A DNA stretch of 29,604 nucleotides from JAAZFE01 sp034005635 (GTDB lineage Bacteria > Verrucomicrobiota > Kiritimatiellia > CAIQIC01 > Lenti-01). The first letter of the stretch is position 1, and the number at the start of each line of letters is the position of its first letter. Shown piece after piece: positions 1-7,496 of this stretch. The position numbers and the translations under genes were made by a program. A model generated the notes under the pieces. That model saw nothing but the letters and a program-made list of their open reading frames with translations. It was not told where the DNA came from and made no database searches. The stretch lies in assembly GCA_034005635.1 (NCBI GenBank), contig JAVEUJ010000012.1:1-29604 (forward strand), in the 5' to 3' direction.

Positions 1-1
1 G

Positions 2-2554
2 CTGCCGACCGACCCCACGTTGCTTTTTACCAATGCCGGCATGAACCAGTTCAAGGAAATTTTTCTGGGCGCGCGCAAGTCTTCTTGGAAGCGCGTCGCC
101 GACACCCAAAAGTGCATCCGTGTTTCGGGCAAGCATAACGACCTGGAAGAAGTTGGCCGCGATACCTACCACCACACGTTTTTTGAAATGCTCGGCAACT
201 GGTCTTTTGGCGACTACTACAAGCGCGAAGCCATCACCTGGGCTTGGGAACTGCTCACCGCAGTCTGGCGTATTCCCAAACACCGTCTCTGGGTCACGAT
301 CTTCACGACCGACGACGAGGCCGACGATATCTGGCGCACCTGCACCGATGTCGACCCCGAGCACATTTTGCGCTTTGGTGAAAAAGACAACTTTTGGGAA
401 ATGGGCGAGACCGGCCCCTGCGGGCCCTGCTCTGAAATCCACTTCGACAACACCGAGGACGGCTGCCGCCCCGACCAGGTCAATGCGGGTTCCCCCGAGG
501 TTATCGAAATCTGGAACCTCGTCTTCATGCAGTACAATCGCAAATCTGATGGCACCCTCGACGAACTCCCTGCCAAATGTGTGGATACAGGGATGGGCTT
601 TGAACGAATTGCGGCGGTCATCCAAGGTAAAAAATCCAATTACGACACCGATATATTCATGCCCCTGATCGAGGCCGTCTCGAAGCAGGCTGGCATCCCT
701 TACACCGATGGCGAACATGCCGTCGCCATGCGTGTCGTCGCCGACCATCTGCGCACGCTGTCTTTCGCCATCGCCGATGGCGTCATGCCCTCCAATGATG
801 GCCGCGGCTATGTGTTGCGCCGCCTCTTGCGCCGGGCCGCTCGCTTCGGCCGTACCCTTGGCCTGACCCAACCTTTTCTCTGGGAACTCTTCCCGGTGCT
901 CGAACAGCAGATGGCCTCCTTCTTCCCTGAGCTATCCGCCCGGCGTAAAGATATCGTACGCGCCTTGCGCGCCGAAGAAGAATCCTTCTCCGCCACCCTT
1001 GATCGCGGCCTGGCCCACTTCAGCGATGTTCTCGATGACATGCAACGCTCAGGCCAAAAGACATTCCCTGGCGCGGAAGCCTTCAAACTCTATGACACGT
1101 ATGGCTTCCCCCTCGACCTGACGGTGCTCATGGCCGCTGAAAAAGGCTTCCCAATCGATGCCCCCGCCTTTGAGCGCTTCATGGGTGAACAGCGCGCCCG
1201 GGCTCGCGCGGCCCGCAAAGACAACTCCGGTGCCGAAAATGATCTCATCGCGCATTTCGTTGAGCAAGGCATCCAGTCCACCTTCAGCGGCTATGATATG
1301 CTCGTCGGCGACGCCCGCATCGTCGCCATTCTGTCCGACGGACAATTGGTCGATTCCCTCGCCGAAGGGCAGAAGGCGGAGCTCCTCCTCGCCACCACCC
1401 CCTTCTATGCCGAATCCGGCGGACAAGTGGGCGATACAGGAATGATCACCACCACGGCGGGCGCCGTCTTCCAGGTTACGGATACTCGTAAACCGGCACA
1501 GGGCATCACGCTCCATAAGGGCCTGCTCGCTCACGGTGCCCTCGCCAAGGCCGATACGGTCACCGCTGCCGTGGATGAAGCCCGCCGCGCGGCCATCCGC
1601 CGCCATCACACCGCCACCCACCTGCTCAACGCCGCCCTGCGCAAGGTTCTGGGCACTGATTCCATCAAGCAGGCCGGCTCCTATGTCGCCCCCGACCGCC
1701 TCCGCTTCGACTTCACTTGGTTCGAGGCCCTCACGGCCGAGCAGATCGACGCCATCGAGCGCCTGGTCACAGAATACATCGTGGCCAACGTACCGGTCAC
1801 TACCTACGAAATCCCTCTCAAGGATGTCCCGGGTTCCGGCATCATCGCCATCTTTGACGAAAAATATGGCGACTCGGTTCGCGTGGTGGAAACTCAGGGC
1901 ATCTCCCGTGAACTCTGCGGCGGCACACATGTCGCGCGCAGCGGCGACATCGGCCCCTTCCGCATCGTTGACGAAACCTCTATCGCCGCCGGCATCCGCC
2001 GCATCGAGGCCCAGACTGGACTCGTCGCCTGCGACCACACCGCGCAGGAACATGCCATTCTCGCCGCCCTCGCTCAGCGCCTCTCCATTGCCCCCACCGA
2101 TCTTCCTGCTCGCGTCGATGCCCTGCTAGACCACACCCATAAGCTGGAAAAAGAACTCAAGTCCGCCGCCGAGAAAAACGCATTGGAAAAAGGTGCTGCG
2201 CTCACCGACGCGTTTGTCACGATGAGCGGCATTCCGGTCCTCATCGCATCCGTCGGGGAACTAGACGCCGAGCCGCTGCGCGCTCTGGTGGACAGCCTCC
2301 GCAAGCAGACTCCCGATTCCGTCATCCTGCTTGCAGCCGTTTCCGGGGGTAAAGTGACGTTTATCTTGAACGCTGGCCCCGCCGCTCAAGCCAAAGGCGT
2401 CCATGCCGGCAAACTCGTCGGCATGATCGCTAAGATCGCCGGTGGCGGTGGTGGCGGCAAACCCGATAAGGCTCAGGCTGGCGGCAAGGATCCCACCAAG
2501 CTTTCCGAAGCTCTGGCTACTGCGAGAGACCTGCTGACCCAAGCCCTCGCCTAA
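2..2554 (+). CDS. alaS: Alanyl-tRNA synthetase, 5' end outside window
   Basis: Charges tRNA-Ala with alanine in the cytoplasm. The frame is open from base 2 (L-P-T-D-P-T before LLFTNAGMNQF), so the true start lies upstream. AlaRS normally has about 30 residues before this motif, which would give a full length near 880. Visible in order: the class II catalytic core (GNWSFGDYY, ETGPCGPCSEIHFD, and motif 3 DTGMGFER near base 590); the editing domain with HHTATH near base 1605 and the zinc-binding CGGTH near base 1918; and the C-terminal C-Ala domain with a glycine run followed by KPDKAQAGGKD near 2440-2490. All key residues look intact. The gene converges on the regulator gene, with 13 bases between the stop codons and no obvious terminator hairpin. 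The identification is secure. Confidence 0.97.
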   Translation: MPTDPTLLFTNAGMNQFKEIFLGARKSSWKRVADTQKCIRVSGKHNDLEEVGRDTYHHTFFEMLGNWSFGDYYKREAITWAWELLTAVWRIPKHRLWVTIFTTDDEADDIWRTCTDVDPEHILRFGEKDNFWEMGETGPCGPCSEIHFDNTEDGCRPDQVNAGSPEVIEIWNLVFMQYNRKSDGTLDELPAKCVDTGMGFERIAAVIQGKKSNYDTDIFMPLIEAVSKQAGIPYTDGEHAVAMRVVADHLRTLSFAIADGVMPSNDGRGYVLRRLLRRAARFGRTLGLTQPFLWELFPVLEQQMASFFPELSARRKDIVRALRAEEESFSATLDRGLAHFSDVLDDMQRSGQKTFPGAEAFKLYDTYGFPLDLTVLMAAEKGFPIDAPAFERFMGEQRARARAARKDNSGAENDLIAHFVEQGIQSTFSGYDMLVGDARIVAILSDGQLVDSLAEGQKAELLLATTPFYAESGGQVGDTGMITTTAGAVFQVTDTRKPAQGITLHKGLLAHGALAKADTVTAAVDEARRAAIRRHHTATHLLNAALRKVLGTDSIKQAGSYVAPDRLRFDFTWFEALTAEQIDAIERLVTEYIVANVPVTTYEIPLKDVPGSGIIAIFDEKYGDSVRVVETQGISRELCGGTHVARSGDIGPFRIVDETSIAAGIRRIEAQTGLVACDHTAQEHAILAALAQRLSIAPTDLPARVDALLDHTHKLEKELKSAAEKNALEKGAALTDAFVTMSGIPVLIASVGELDAEPLRALVDSLRKQTPDSVILLAAVSGGKVTFILNAGPAAQAKGVHAGKLVGMIAKIAGGGGGGKPDKAQAGGKDPTKLSEALATARDLLTQALA

Positions 2555-2567
2555 TTCACAGAATTAC

Positions 2568-3134
2568 CTACAGCAATTTCATCAGGCATTTCGCCAGGGG
2601 CGAATCGATTGCGGCGAGTTTCCAGACCGTTGCGGTGCACTCCACCCATCCACCGTCTTTCAGAAAGTCCATATGGTGCCGCACCGTCTCGACAGGCATG
2701 CGGAGCGTCGCCGCCAATTCGTGAATGTCCCGCGGCCCTTCTCGCAATACCCGCACCACCGCCATGCGCTTGGCATGCGACAGCCCCATCGCCGTCTTTG
2801 CGACTTGATCGTTCATCTCCGGTGGGATTTGCCTGAAAGTTGCCCGCATTGCCTGCAGTAGCGGTTTGGCCGATGACACCAGTGGGTCCGACTCCGGGTA
2901 GTAGCGGACGTAGCGCCCCCGCCGCTCCACCTGCACCAACCCCCGCGACTGCAACCGGCGCAGTTCTTGGCTGGCCCGAGGCTTACTGATCTTTTCCGCC
3001 TTCGCGAGGTCAGAAACACACTGACCCGGGACCTGGACAATCTGGCGGAACAGGGATAGCCGCGTCACCCCCGCCAATATCCGACAGGTGCGCCACAACG
3101 TTGGACTCAATCCCTTGGAATTTTCATGTTTCAT
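2568..3134 (-). CDS. Tandem winged-helix (ArsR-like) transcription regulator
   Basis: About 188 residues with two HTH units. The first (roughly residues 18-80) reads LSLFRQIVQVPGQCVSDLAK, then KISKPRASQELRRLQSRGLV and a wing (RRGRYVRYYP). The second (roughly 120-180) reads AKRMAVVRVLREGPRDIHELAA, then MPVETVRHHMDFLKDGGWVE. Both resemble ArsR/TrmB-type winged helices. I see no cysteine metal-binding pair, so the ligand is unknown. The ATG at 3134 is preferred over the in-frame TTG at 3137, which lies inside a palindrome. No Shine-Dalgarno precedes the ATG, and a candidate promoter would start RNA almost at the ATG, so the message may be leaderless. Two 26-bp palindromes upstream suggest autoregulation. 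Family is likely; target genes beyond itself are unknown. Confidence 0.85.
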   Translation of the reverse strand: MKHENSKGLSPTLWRTCRILAGVTRLSLFRQIVQVPGQCVSDLAKAEKISKPRASQELRRLQSRGLVQVERRGRYVRYYPESDPLVSSAKPLLQAMRATFRQIPPEMNDQVAKTAMGLSHAKRMAVVRVLREGPRDIHELAATLRMPVETVRHHMDFLKDGGWVECTATVWKLAAIDSPLAKCLMKLL

Positions 3135-3135
3135 C

Positions 3136-3161
3136 AAGTGATAGTTAATTAACCATCACTT
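3136..3161. promoter_or_regulatory. 26-bp near-perfect palindrome (probable operator O1)
   Basis: The arms AAGTGAT and ATCACTT flank the core GTTAATTAAC, with one mismatched pair (A on one side, C on the other). The site ends one base before the regulator's ATG and covers the predicted -10 and spacer. A bound protein there would block transcription. It shares its core with the site at 3223-3248. That the neighbouring tandem-HTH protein binds it is inference. Confidence 0.65.
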
Positions 3162-3171
3162 ATTGAGTCAA
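3143..3171 (-). promoter_or_regulatory. Candidate promoter of the tandem-HTH regulator
   Basis: On the minus strand a -35 TTGACT (3166-3171, 5/6 to consensus) is followed by a 17-bp spacer and a weak -10 TTAACT (3143-3148). The expected RNA start is about 7 bases further on, close to the ATG at 3134. This would give a leaderless transcript and agrees with the missing Shine-Dalgarno. The palindrome at 3136-3161 overlaps the spacer and the -10. Confidence 0.4.
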
Positions 3172-3222
3172 GTAAAATTTAACATGGTAATGGAGATTCA
3201 CAATATTTATCTGCCAAATGCT

Positions 3223-3248
3223 ACACGATGGTTAATTAACCATCGTGT
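3223..3248. promoter_or_regulatory. 26-bp perfect palindrome (probable operator O2)
   Basis: A perfect inverted repeat: ACACGATG, the core GTTAATTAAC, then CATCGTGT. It shares the central ATRGTTAATTAACCAT with the site at 3136-3161; the centres are 87 bp apart, about eight helical turns. It lies between the 3' end of the GtrA gene and the regulator promoter. A terminator is less likely because the stem is A/T-rich at its centre and no U-run follows on either strand. Confidence 0.65.
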
Positions 3249-3309
3249 GAAAAGTAAATGAAAGCGATTGCAAGACGATGAAAAAAACGGAGGTCTGCGG
3301 CGGGAAACT

Positions 3310-3822
3310 CTAACCCTTGAAGACAAAAAACTTCCGCATCGCGTAATTGATGGCCAGCGAGCTGACAATGTTGGCCCCGAACGCATAGGTCGTGTGCACT
3401 CCGAAGTGCTGGATCAGCCAGCCCATCAGCGTGGTGCCCACCACCATACTGACAGCGGAAACGGCAAGAAATAGAAGGAATTCGATTGCGATGTGATGTC
3501 GGCCGGGGCGAAAAACAAATAAACGGTTGATAACATAGCACACCGTATTCGACACCATGAATGCGAGGATGTTCGAATAAATGGCATAGCGTGCACGCAA
3601 CGCCTCCTCCACGGCTGGTGCGGCGACACCGAAGAATTTTGTTAGTATCTGCATCAGGGGATCATTGGCCGCCACACAAGGAAACAGCAGGAATCCCACC
3701 AGGAAAAAGGTCACGACATGAGCGGCTGTTGCTAGACCGCCCGCCACTCCGTACTTCACAAACTGCACCAACGGCGGGGCGTCGTGTGACAGATAGTGCT
3801 TCCAGCGCTCTTTCAGGCGCAT
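3310..3822 (-). CDS. GtrA-like family membrane protein
   Basis: A 170-residue protein with four hydrophobic segments (around VKYGVAGGLATAAHVVTFFL, the region near IYSNILAFMVSNTVCYVI, FLLFLAVSAVSMVVG, and AFGANIVSSLAINYAMRKFFVF). It ends in the R-KFFVF signature and has an internal NRLFVF, both typical of the GtrA family. Family members are thought to flip or present polyprenyl-phosphate-linked sugars for cell-surface glycosylation, but the exact substrate cannot be read here. The ATG at 3822 starts one base beyond the stop of the long greA gene, so the two are probably co-transcribed. Functional coupling to GreA is not obvious. The glycosyltransferase and deacetylase genes lie about 18 kb away. 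Confidence 0.85.
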   Translation of the reverse strand: MRLKERWKHYLSHDAPPLVQFVKYGVAGGLATAAHVVTFFLVGFLLFPCVAANDPLMQILTKFFGVAAPAVEEALRARYAIYSNILAFMVSNTVCYVINRLFVFRPGRHHIAIEFLLFLAVSAVSMVVGTTLMGWLIQHFGVHTTYAFGANIVSSLAINYAMRKFFVFKG

Positions 3823-3823
3823 G

Positions 3824-5986
3824 TCATTTCGCCCATTCCACGATTTCTGGTGATAGAGTCTCGACCGCTTTCAGCACACATTCGCTTTCGCCGCCGTCTT
3901 CCGAGGGCACCTTGATCCGGTCGCCGGCTTTTTTCCCAGCCAACGCCTTGGCCAATCGCGTATTGGAAGAAATGATGTTCCGCTCGGGCTGCTGGTCCCA
4001 CTCGCCCAGAATATGGAAACGCTCCAGATGCCCATCGGGATATTCCAGCAGCACGGTAGAGCCCATACCGGCCACCCCCTGTTGAGCCTCGGAGAAATCA
4101 GTTGGTCGCACTCGCGACATCATGGTCTCGAGTTCAGCACGGCGAGCCATCAGAACGCGCTGCATGTCTTTGGCGGCCTTGTATTCAAAATTCTCGCTCA
4201 AGTCGCCATAGCTGCGCGCCACGGCAATTTCCTTGGAGTTGGCCGGGATGTCGATATTGATTAGTTTTTCAAGTTTTTCCTGCCGTTCACGATAGGTCCG
4301 GTGCGAGGTCGCCGCTCCATAGGTCACGGGTGTGCCGGGTTCGTCATCGCCGGCAACAACGCTTTGCAGATGCGGATAGAGCTTGATCACCTTGGCTTGA
4401 ATCACCTGACGATCCAGGCCAGGCCAAGCAGGAGATTGGTTCAGGCGCCTGAAGAAATCCTCCTGACGCCCCGGGGTCATACCGTCAAAGACGAGCTGGA
4501 GCCATTCGGTATCCTCAAACTTCTCACGCAAGAGCTTTTGAGTTTTGAGCCGGTCGCCCATGTAGTCCTGCTCCAATTCCTCGACTACGAGCGCGGCCAA
4601 AATGGCCGGCAGCGGCAAGTCCCAAGCTTCGCGCCAAGTGGGATTGCGCATGATCCACAAGAGCATCTCTTCGCGAATGAGATGAGTGGCGCAGGCGTCA
4701 GCGAAAATTTGGCGGCAGTCTTCGCCGCAATTTTTTTGCAGGAGTAGATCCATAGCCTCCTGCAGGACGCCGAAGTGCAAATGGCGCAGATGCGACAGCA
4801 AGGCGGTTCGCGTGCCATCGGGGTTCTGTGCCCACAAGAACTCCAGCGCCGGCTTTACATCACGGGCGGGCAAGTCATGCAACAGGGGGACGATTGCCCC
4901 CTTGCGCAGAAATTCACTTACAGCGGTCGGCCAATCACAGTCGGCGGTATCAAGTTTCAAACGTTCGGCCAGCAGGGCTGCGGAGAGCCTGAGTCCTGGT
5001 TCCTGGCGGGTGGCCCCCAACAGGACAAAGGCCAAGCGATTGGCCAAAATTTTGCGTTGGTCCTCCGTCACGGCGGGGGTATCCGCCGGGCGCTCCAGCC
5101 ATTCGCCCACCTTCTCGAGGATGGCCGCTAGATTGCGTTCATTCGCCAGGCGATCGAACCACACATCGTCGTATCCCGCGGCGCGGTCCAGCAGCCGGAT
5201 CGGCTCAGTACGTTTGGAGGGAAACGCCACCATGGGATCGGCCTTGAGCACCTTGCGCGCTGCGTCCCAAAACCGCTTCCACTCATTCTCTGGCACCACA
5301 TCGGATTCGATCAACTTGCTTTGCAATGCGGCCGCTGGCAGTGAGCCAAAGTCGGCCAACGCCAGACGCACCACATCAGCGGGCGCCTCTTTGACCATTT
5401 GCTGGACACTGTCCCGATCGAGATGCAACTGGGCTAACAGGTGAGTATCTTCCAGCCGTTCAATCGTTTCTGCCGCGACTTTCATGGCCAGCCCGTGGCC
5501 GGGACGGCCGCGAAAATCAATTTCGATTTTTTTGTAAAGCGAATCGGCTTTACGCACCACACCAAACCCCCACGTCGGATGCAGACAGAGCACACCGGGT
5601 TGGAGGCTGCGCAGCAAGCGGAAGCGGCGGACGCACTCGCGCGCGGCCAATCGCTGACCAAAGCCTGCCTCTTGAACAAGCACCCGCAGCAGGGGATTGG
5701 AACCCGCGACGGCTTCGGCCGCCTTAATCCAGTCCTTGCCGGTCATATATTCGGGTGGGATATGTTCAGCGCGCCATTTCAGCAGCTCAACCCCGCCGTC
5801 CACATTCCCTACTTTGGCCAGAGCCTCCTGGGCTAAAAACGGCCATTCGCGGTCGGCTTCGGGCACCTCGGCCCGCTGAGCCTCATTCAGCAGTTTGATC
5901 CAGGATGAGGCTGCGGCCTGCTCATTATCCAACAAGGCCAGGACTCGGGTTTCAAAATCATTGGTGGGGGCTACGAGATCGCTCAT
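3824..5986 (-). CDS. greA: Long-form transcript cleavage factor GreA
   Basis: GreA enters the RNA polymerase secondary channel and stimulates cleavage of backtracked RNA. The GreA part occupies about residues 560-720. The coiled-coil tip has GDLSENFEY, with the two catalytic acidic residues at D595 and E598, followed by the FKBP-like C-terminal domain (GMGSTVLLEYPDG near 641; GDRIKVPSEDG near 689). Ordinary GreA is about 158 residues. This one adds about 560 helical residues. Within the extension, residues 131-180 (GVLCLHPTWGFGVV, then KKIEIDFRGRPGHGLAMKVA) resemble a small beta-barrel of CarD/Tudor type. I recall a similarly long GreA in Chlamydia, so this may be a PVC trait. The start ATG at 5986 has AGAAGG 4-9 bases upstream. 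It probably forms an operon with the GtrA gene. Confidence 0.9.
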   Translation of the reverse strand: MSDLVAPTNDFETRVLALLDNEQAAASSWIKLLNEAQRAEVPEADREWPFLAQEALAKVGNVDGGVELLKWRAEHIPPEYMTGKDWIKAAEAVAGSNPLLRVLVQEAGFGQRLAARECVRRFRLLRSLQPGVLCLHPTWGFGVVRKADSLYKKIEIDFRGRPGHGLAMKVAAETIERLEDTHLLAQLHLDRDSVQQMVKEAPADVVRLALADFGSLPAAALQSKLIESDVVPENEWKRFWDAARKVLKADPMVAFPSKRTEPIRLLDRAAGYDDVWFDRLANERNLAAILEKVGEWLERPADTPAVTEDQRKILANRLAFVLLGATRQEPGLRLSAALLAERLKLDTADCDWPTAVSEFLRKGAIVPLLHDLPARDVKPALEFLWAQNPDGTRTALLSHLRHLHFGVLQEAMDLLLQKNCGEDCRQIFADACATHLIREEMLLWIMRNPTWREAWDLPLPAILAALVVEELEQDYMGDRLKTQKLLREKFEDTEWLQLVFDGMTPGRQEDFFRRLNQSPAWPGLDRQVIQAKVIKLYPHLQSVVAGDDEPGTPVTYGAATSHRTYRERQEKLEKLINIDIPANSKEIAVARSYGDLSENFEYKAAKDMQRVLMARRAELETMMSRVRPTDFSEAQQGVAGMGSTVLLEYPDGHLERFHILGEWDQQPERNIISSNTRLAKALAGKKAGDRIKVPSEDGGESECVLKAVETLSPEIVEWAK

Positions 5987-5994
5987 GATCCTTC

Positions 5995-6019
5995 TTTCTG
6001 CAAATCGATCCTGCAGAAA
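5995..6019 (-). promoter_or_regulatory. Hairpin beside the greA ribosome-binding site
   Basis: Perfect 8-bp arms (TTTCTGCA at 5995-6002 and TGCAGAAA at 6012-6019) enclose a 9-base loop. In the greA mRNA the 3' arm runs directly into the purine-rich Shine-Dalgarno (AAAGAAGG, 5990-5997). Folding could limit ribosome access, or the repeat could be a protein-binding site. No other support is visible. Confidence 0.35.
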
Positions 6020-6062
6020 AACAGATCAGGCCGGTAAAAGCAAGTCGCGCCGGAATTGGGAA

Positions 6063-6091
6063 TTGTCAGCGGCGGCGTTGAACGGTATCCT
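6063..6091 (+). promoter_or_regulatory. Candidate promoter of the lyase gene
   Basis: -35 TTGTCA (6063-6068, 5/6 to consensus), a 17-bp spacer, and -10 TATCCT (6086-6091, 4/6). RNA would start near 6098, about four bases before the ATG at 6102, or about 22 before the alternative ATG at 6120. The sequence 5987-6101 is the divergent region between greA and this gene. Confidence 0.45.
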
Positions 6092-6101
6092 TCCGAGCAC
6101 C

Positions 6102-7496
6102 ATGACCACGCCAATTCCCATGCGCACCGACCACGATAGTCTCGGGCCACGCGCTGTGCCAGCCGACGCGCTCTACGGCGCGCACACCTCCCGTTCAATC
6201 GAGAGCTTTCGTCTCTCTGGCAGTCCCCTGCCCATCGAAATTATCCACGGCATGGCGTTATTGAAATTGGCCTGTGCCCAAGCCAACGCTCAACTAGGGC
6301 GGTTGCCAACGGATAAAGAGCAGGCCATTACTAAGGCATGCCATACCGTATTGTCCGGCAAGCTGGACGATGAATTTCCGATCGATCTCTATCAAGCTGG
6401 ATCGGGGACATCGTCGCACATGAACCTCAACGAGGTACTCGCCCATCTCGCCAACGAAGCGTTAGGCGGGAAGCGCGGAGCAACATCTCCGGTTCATCCC
6501 AACGACGACGTCAACATGGGCCAGTCCACCAACAATGTTTTTCCCTCGGGCGCCAAGATCGCGTTGCTGGGTCAGGCCCTCCTGCTGGTGGATGCCTTGG
6601 CCGCATTGGAAAAAGTTCTGCGCGCCAAAGCCGCCGAATTTACCTCCGTACTGAAAACCGGTCGCACCCATTTGCAGGATGCGGTCCCGGTGAGTCTAGG
6701 GCAGGAGTTTGGAGCCTGGGCCCATGCCATTCGTTGTGCAGCGAGCCGTATCCGCGAAGCCACCGACTACCTCAAGGAGCTGGGCATTGGCGGCAATGCC
6801 GTAGGCACGGGCATCAATACCCCGTCTGCGTTCCGGTCACACATCATCACAGCCTTGAACACGGCCACCGATGGCACCTTCCGCTCCGCCCGCGATGGCG
6901 TCTACATCACGCAATTCATGACAGACTTCGCCCAGGTATCGGCGGCCTTCCGTTCCTGTGCGCTCGACCTACAGCAGATTGCCAATAATCTGCGCCTGCT
7001 TGCTTCGGGCCCCAATACCGGTCTGGGCGAAATTCGCCTACCACCGGTCGAGCCCGGCTCCAGCATCATGCCCGGCAAGATCAACCCCTCTATTTGTGAA
7101 GCCGTCAACATGGTGTGCATGCAGGTCCAAGGCTTGGACCATGCCGTCGCTATCGCCTGTGGAGCCGGCCAGCTTGAGCTCAATACCCACATGCCGCTCA
7201 TCGGCGCCAACGCCCTGCAAGAAGCCAAACTCCTCTCCGCCGCCGCGCGCGTTCTCGCCGAAAAATGTATCGTCGGCATCGAGGCCAACGAGACCACCTG
7301 TCGCCAAAATCTCGAGCGCAGCGCCGGACTGGCCACGCTGTTGAATCCGCAACTCGGCTATGACCGCGTGGCGCAGTTGGTGGCAGAGGGGCTGGCCACC
7401 GGTAAGACACTACGCGAATTGGTCATTGAAAAAGACCTGCTGACCGAAGCCGACTACGACAAGCTACTGGCCGCCTCCACCGCGCCAAATCTGTGA
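6102..7496 (+). CDS. Class II fumarase / aspartase-family lyase
   Basis: A homotetrameric lyase of about 464 residues that either interconverts fumarate and malate or deaminates aspartate to fumarate. Family signatures are all present: GSGTSSHMN (near 6405), QSTNNVFPSG (near 6532), GRTHLQDA (near 6661) and the mobile catalytic loop GSSIMPGKINP (near 7057). The features are mixed. The N-terminus (LGPRAVPADALYGAHTSRSIE) and the C-terminal half (GAGQLELN, LAEKCIVGIEAN, LNPQLGYD) look aspartase-like. GSGTSSHMNLNEV and VHPNDDVNMGQS look fumarase-like. I therefore leave the substrate open. The frame is open upstream to 5895, but only the part from ATG 6102 (or 6120) resembles the family, and a promoter lies just before it. 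The stop overlaps the next gene's GTG, so the two are translationally coupled. Confidence 0.9.
   Translation: MTTPIPMRTDHDSLGPRAVPADALYGAHTSRSIESFRLSGSPLPIEIIHGMALLKLACAQANAQLGRLPTDKEQAITKACHTVLSGKLDDEFPIDLYQAGSGTSSHMNLNEVLAHLANEALGGKRGATSPVHPNDDVNMGQSTNNVFPSGAKIALLGQALLLVDALAALEKVLRAKAAEFTSVLKTGRTHLQDAVPVSLGQEFGAWAHAIRCAASRIREATDYLKELGIGGNAVGTGINTPSAFRSHIITALNTATDGTFRSARDGVYITQFMTDFAQVSAAFRSCALDLQQIANNLRLLASGPNTGLGEIRLPPVEPGSSIMPGKINPSICEAVNMVCMQVQGLDHAVAIACGAGQLELNTHMPLIGANALQEAKLLSAAARVLAEKCIVGIEANETTCRQNLERSAGLATLLNPQLGYDRVAQLVAEGLATGKTLRELVIEKDLLTEADYDKLLAASTAPNL

Noticed and set aside
1049..2053. 334-codon minus-strand frame inside alaS
   Set aside because: It lies opposite conserved AlaRS editing-domain sequence and arises from the GC-rich codon pattern.
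2440..2490. Glycine run at the alaS 3' end as a possible frameshift or repeat expansion
   Set aside because: A glycine-rich stretch at this position is normal for AlaRS.
3223..3248. Terminator for the GtrA-like gene
   Set aside because: The stem has an AT-rich centre, no U-run follows, and the same core recurs at the regulator's start, which fits an operator better.
5895..6101. N-terminal extension of the lyase from 5895
   Set aside because: It overlaps the start of greA on the other strand, has no similarity to the lyase family, and a promoter candidate lies at 6063-6091.
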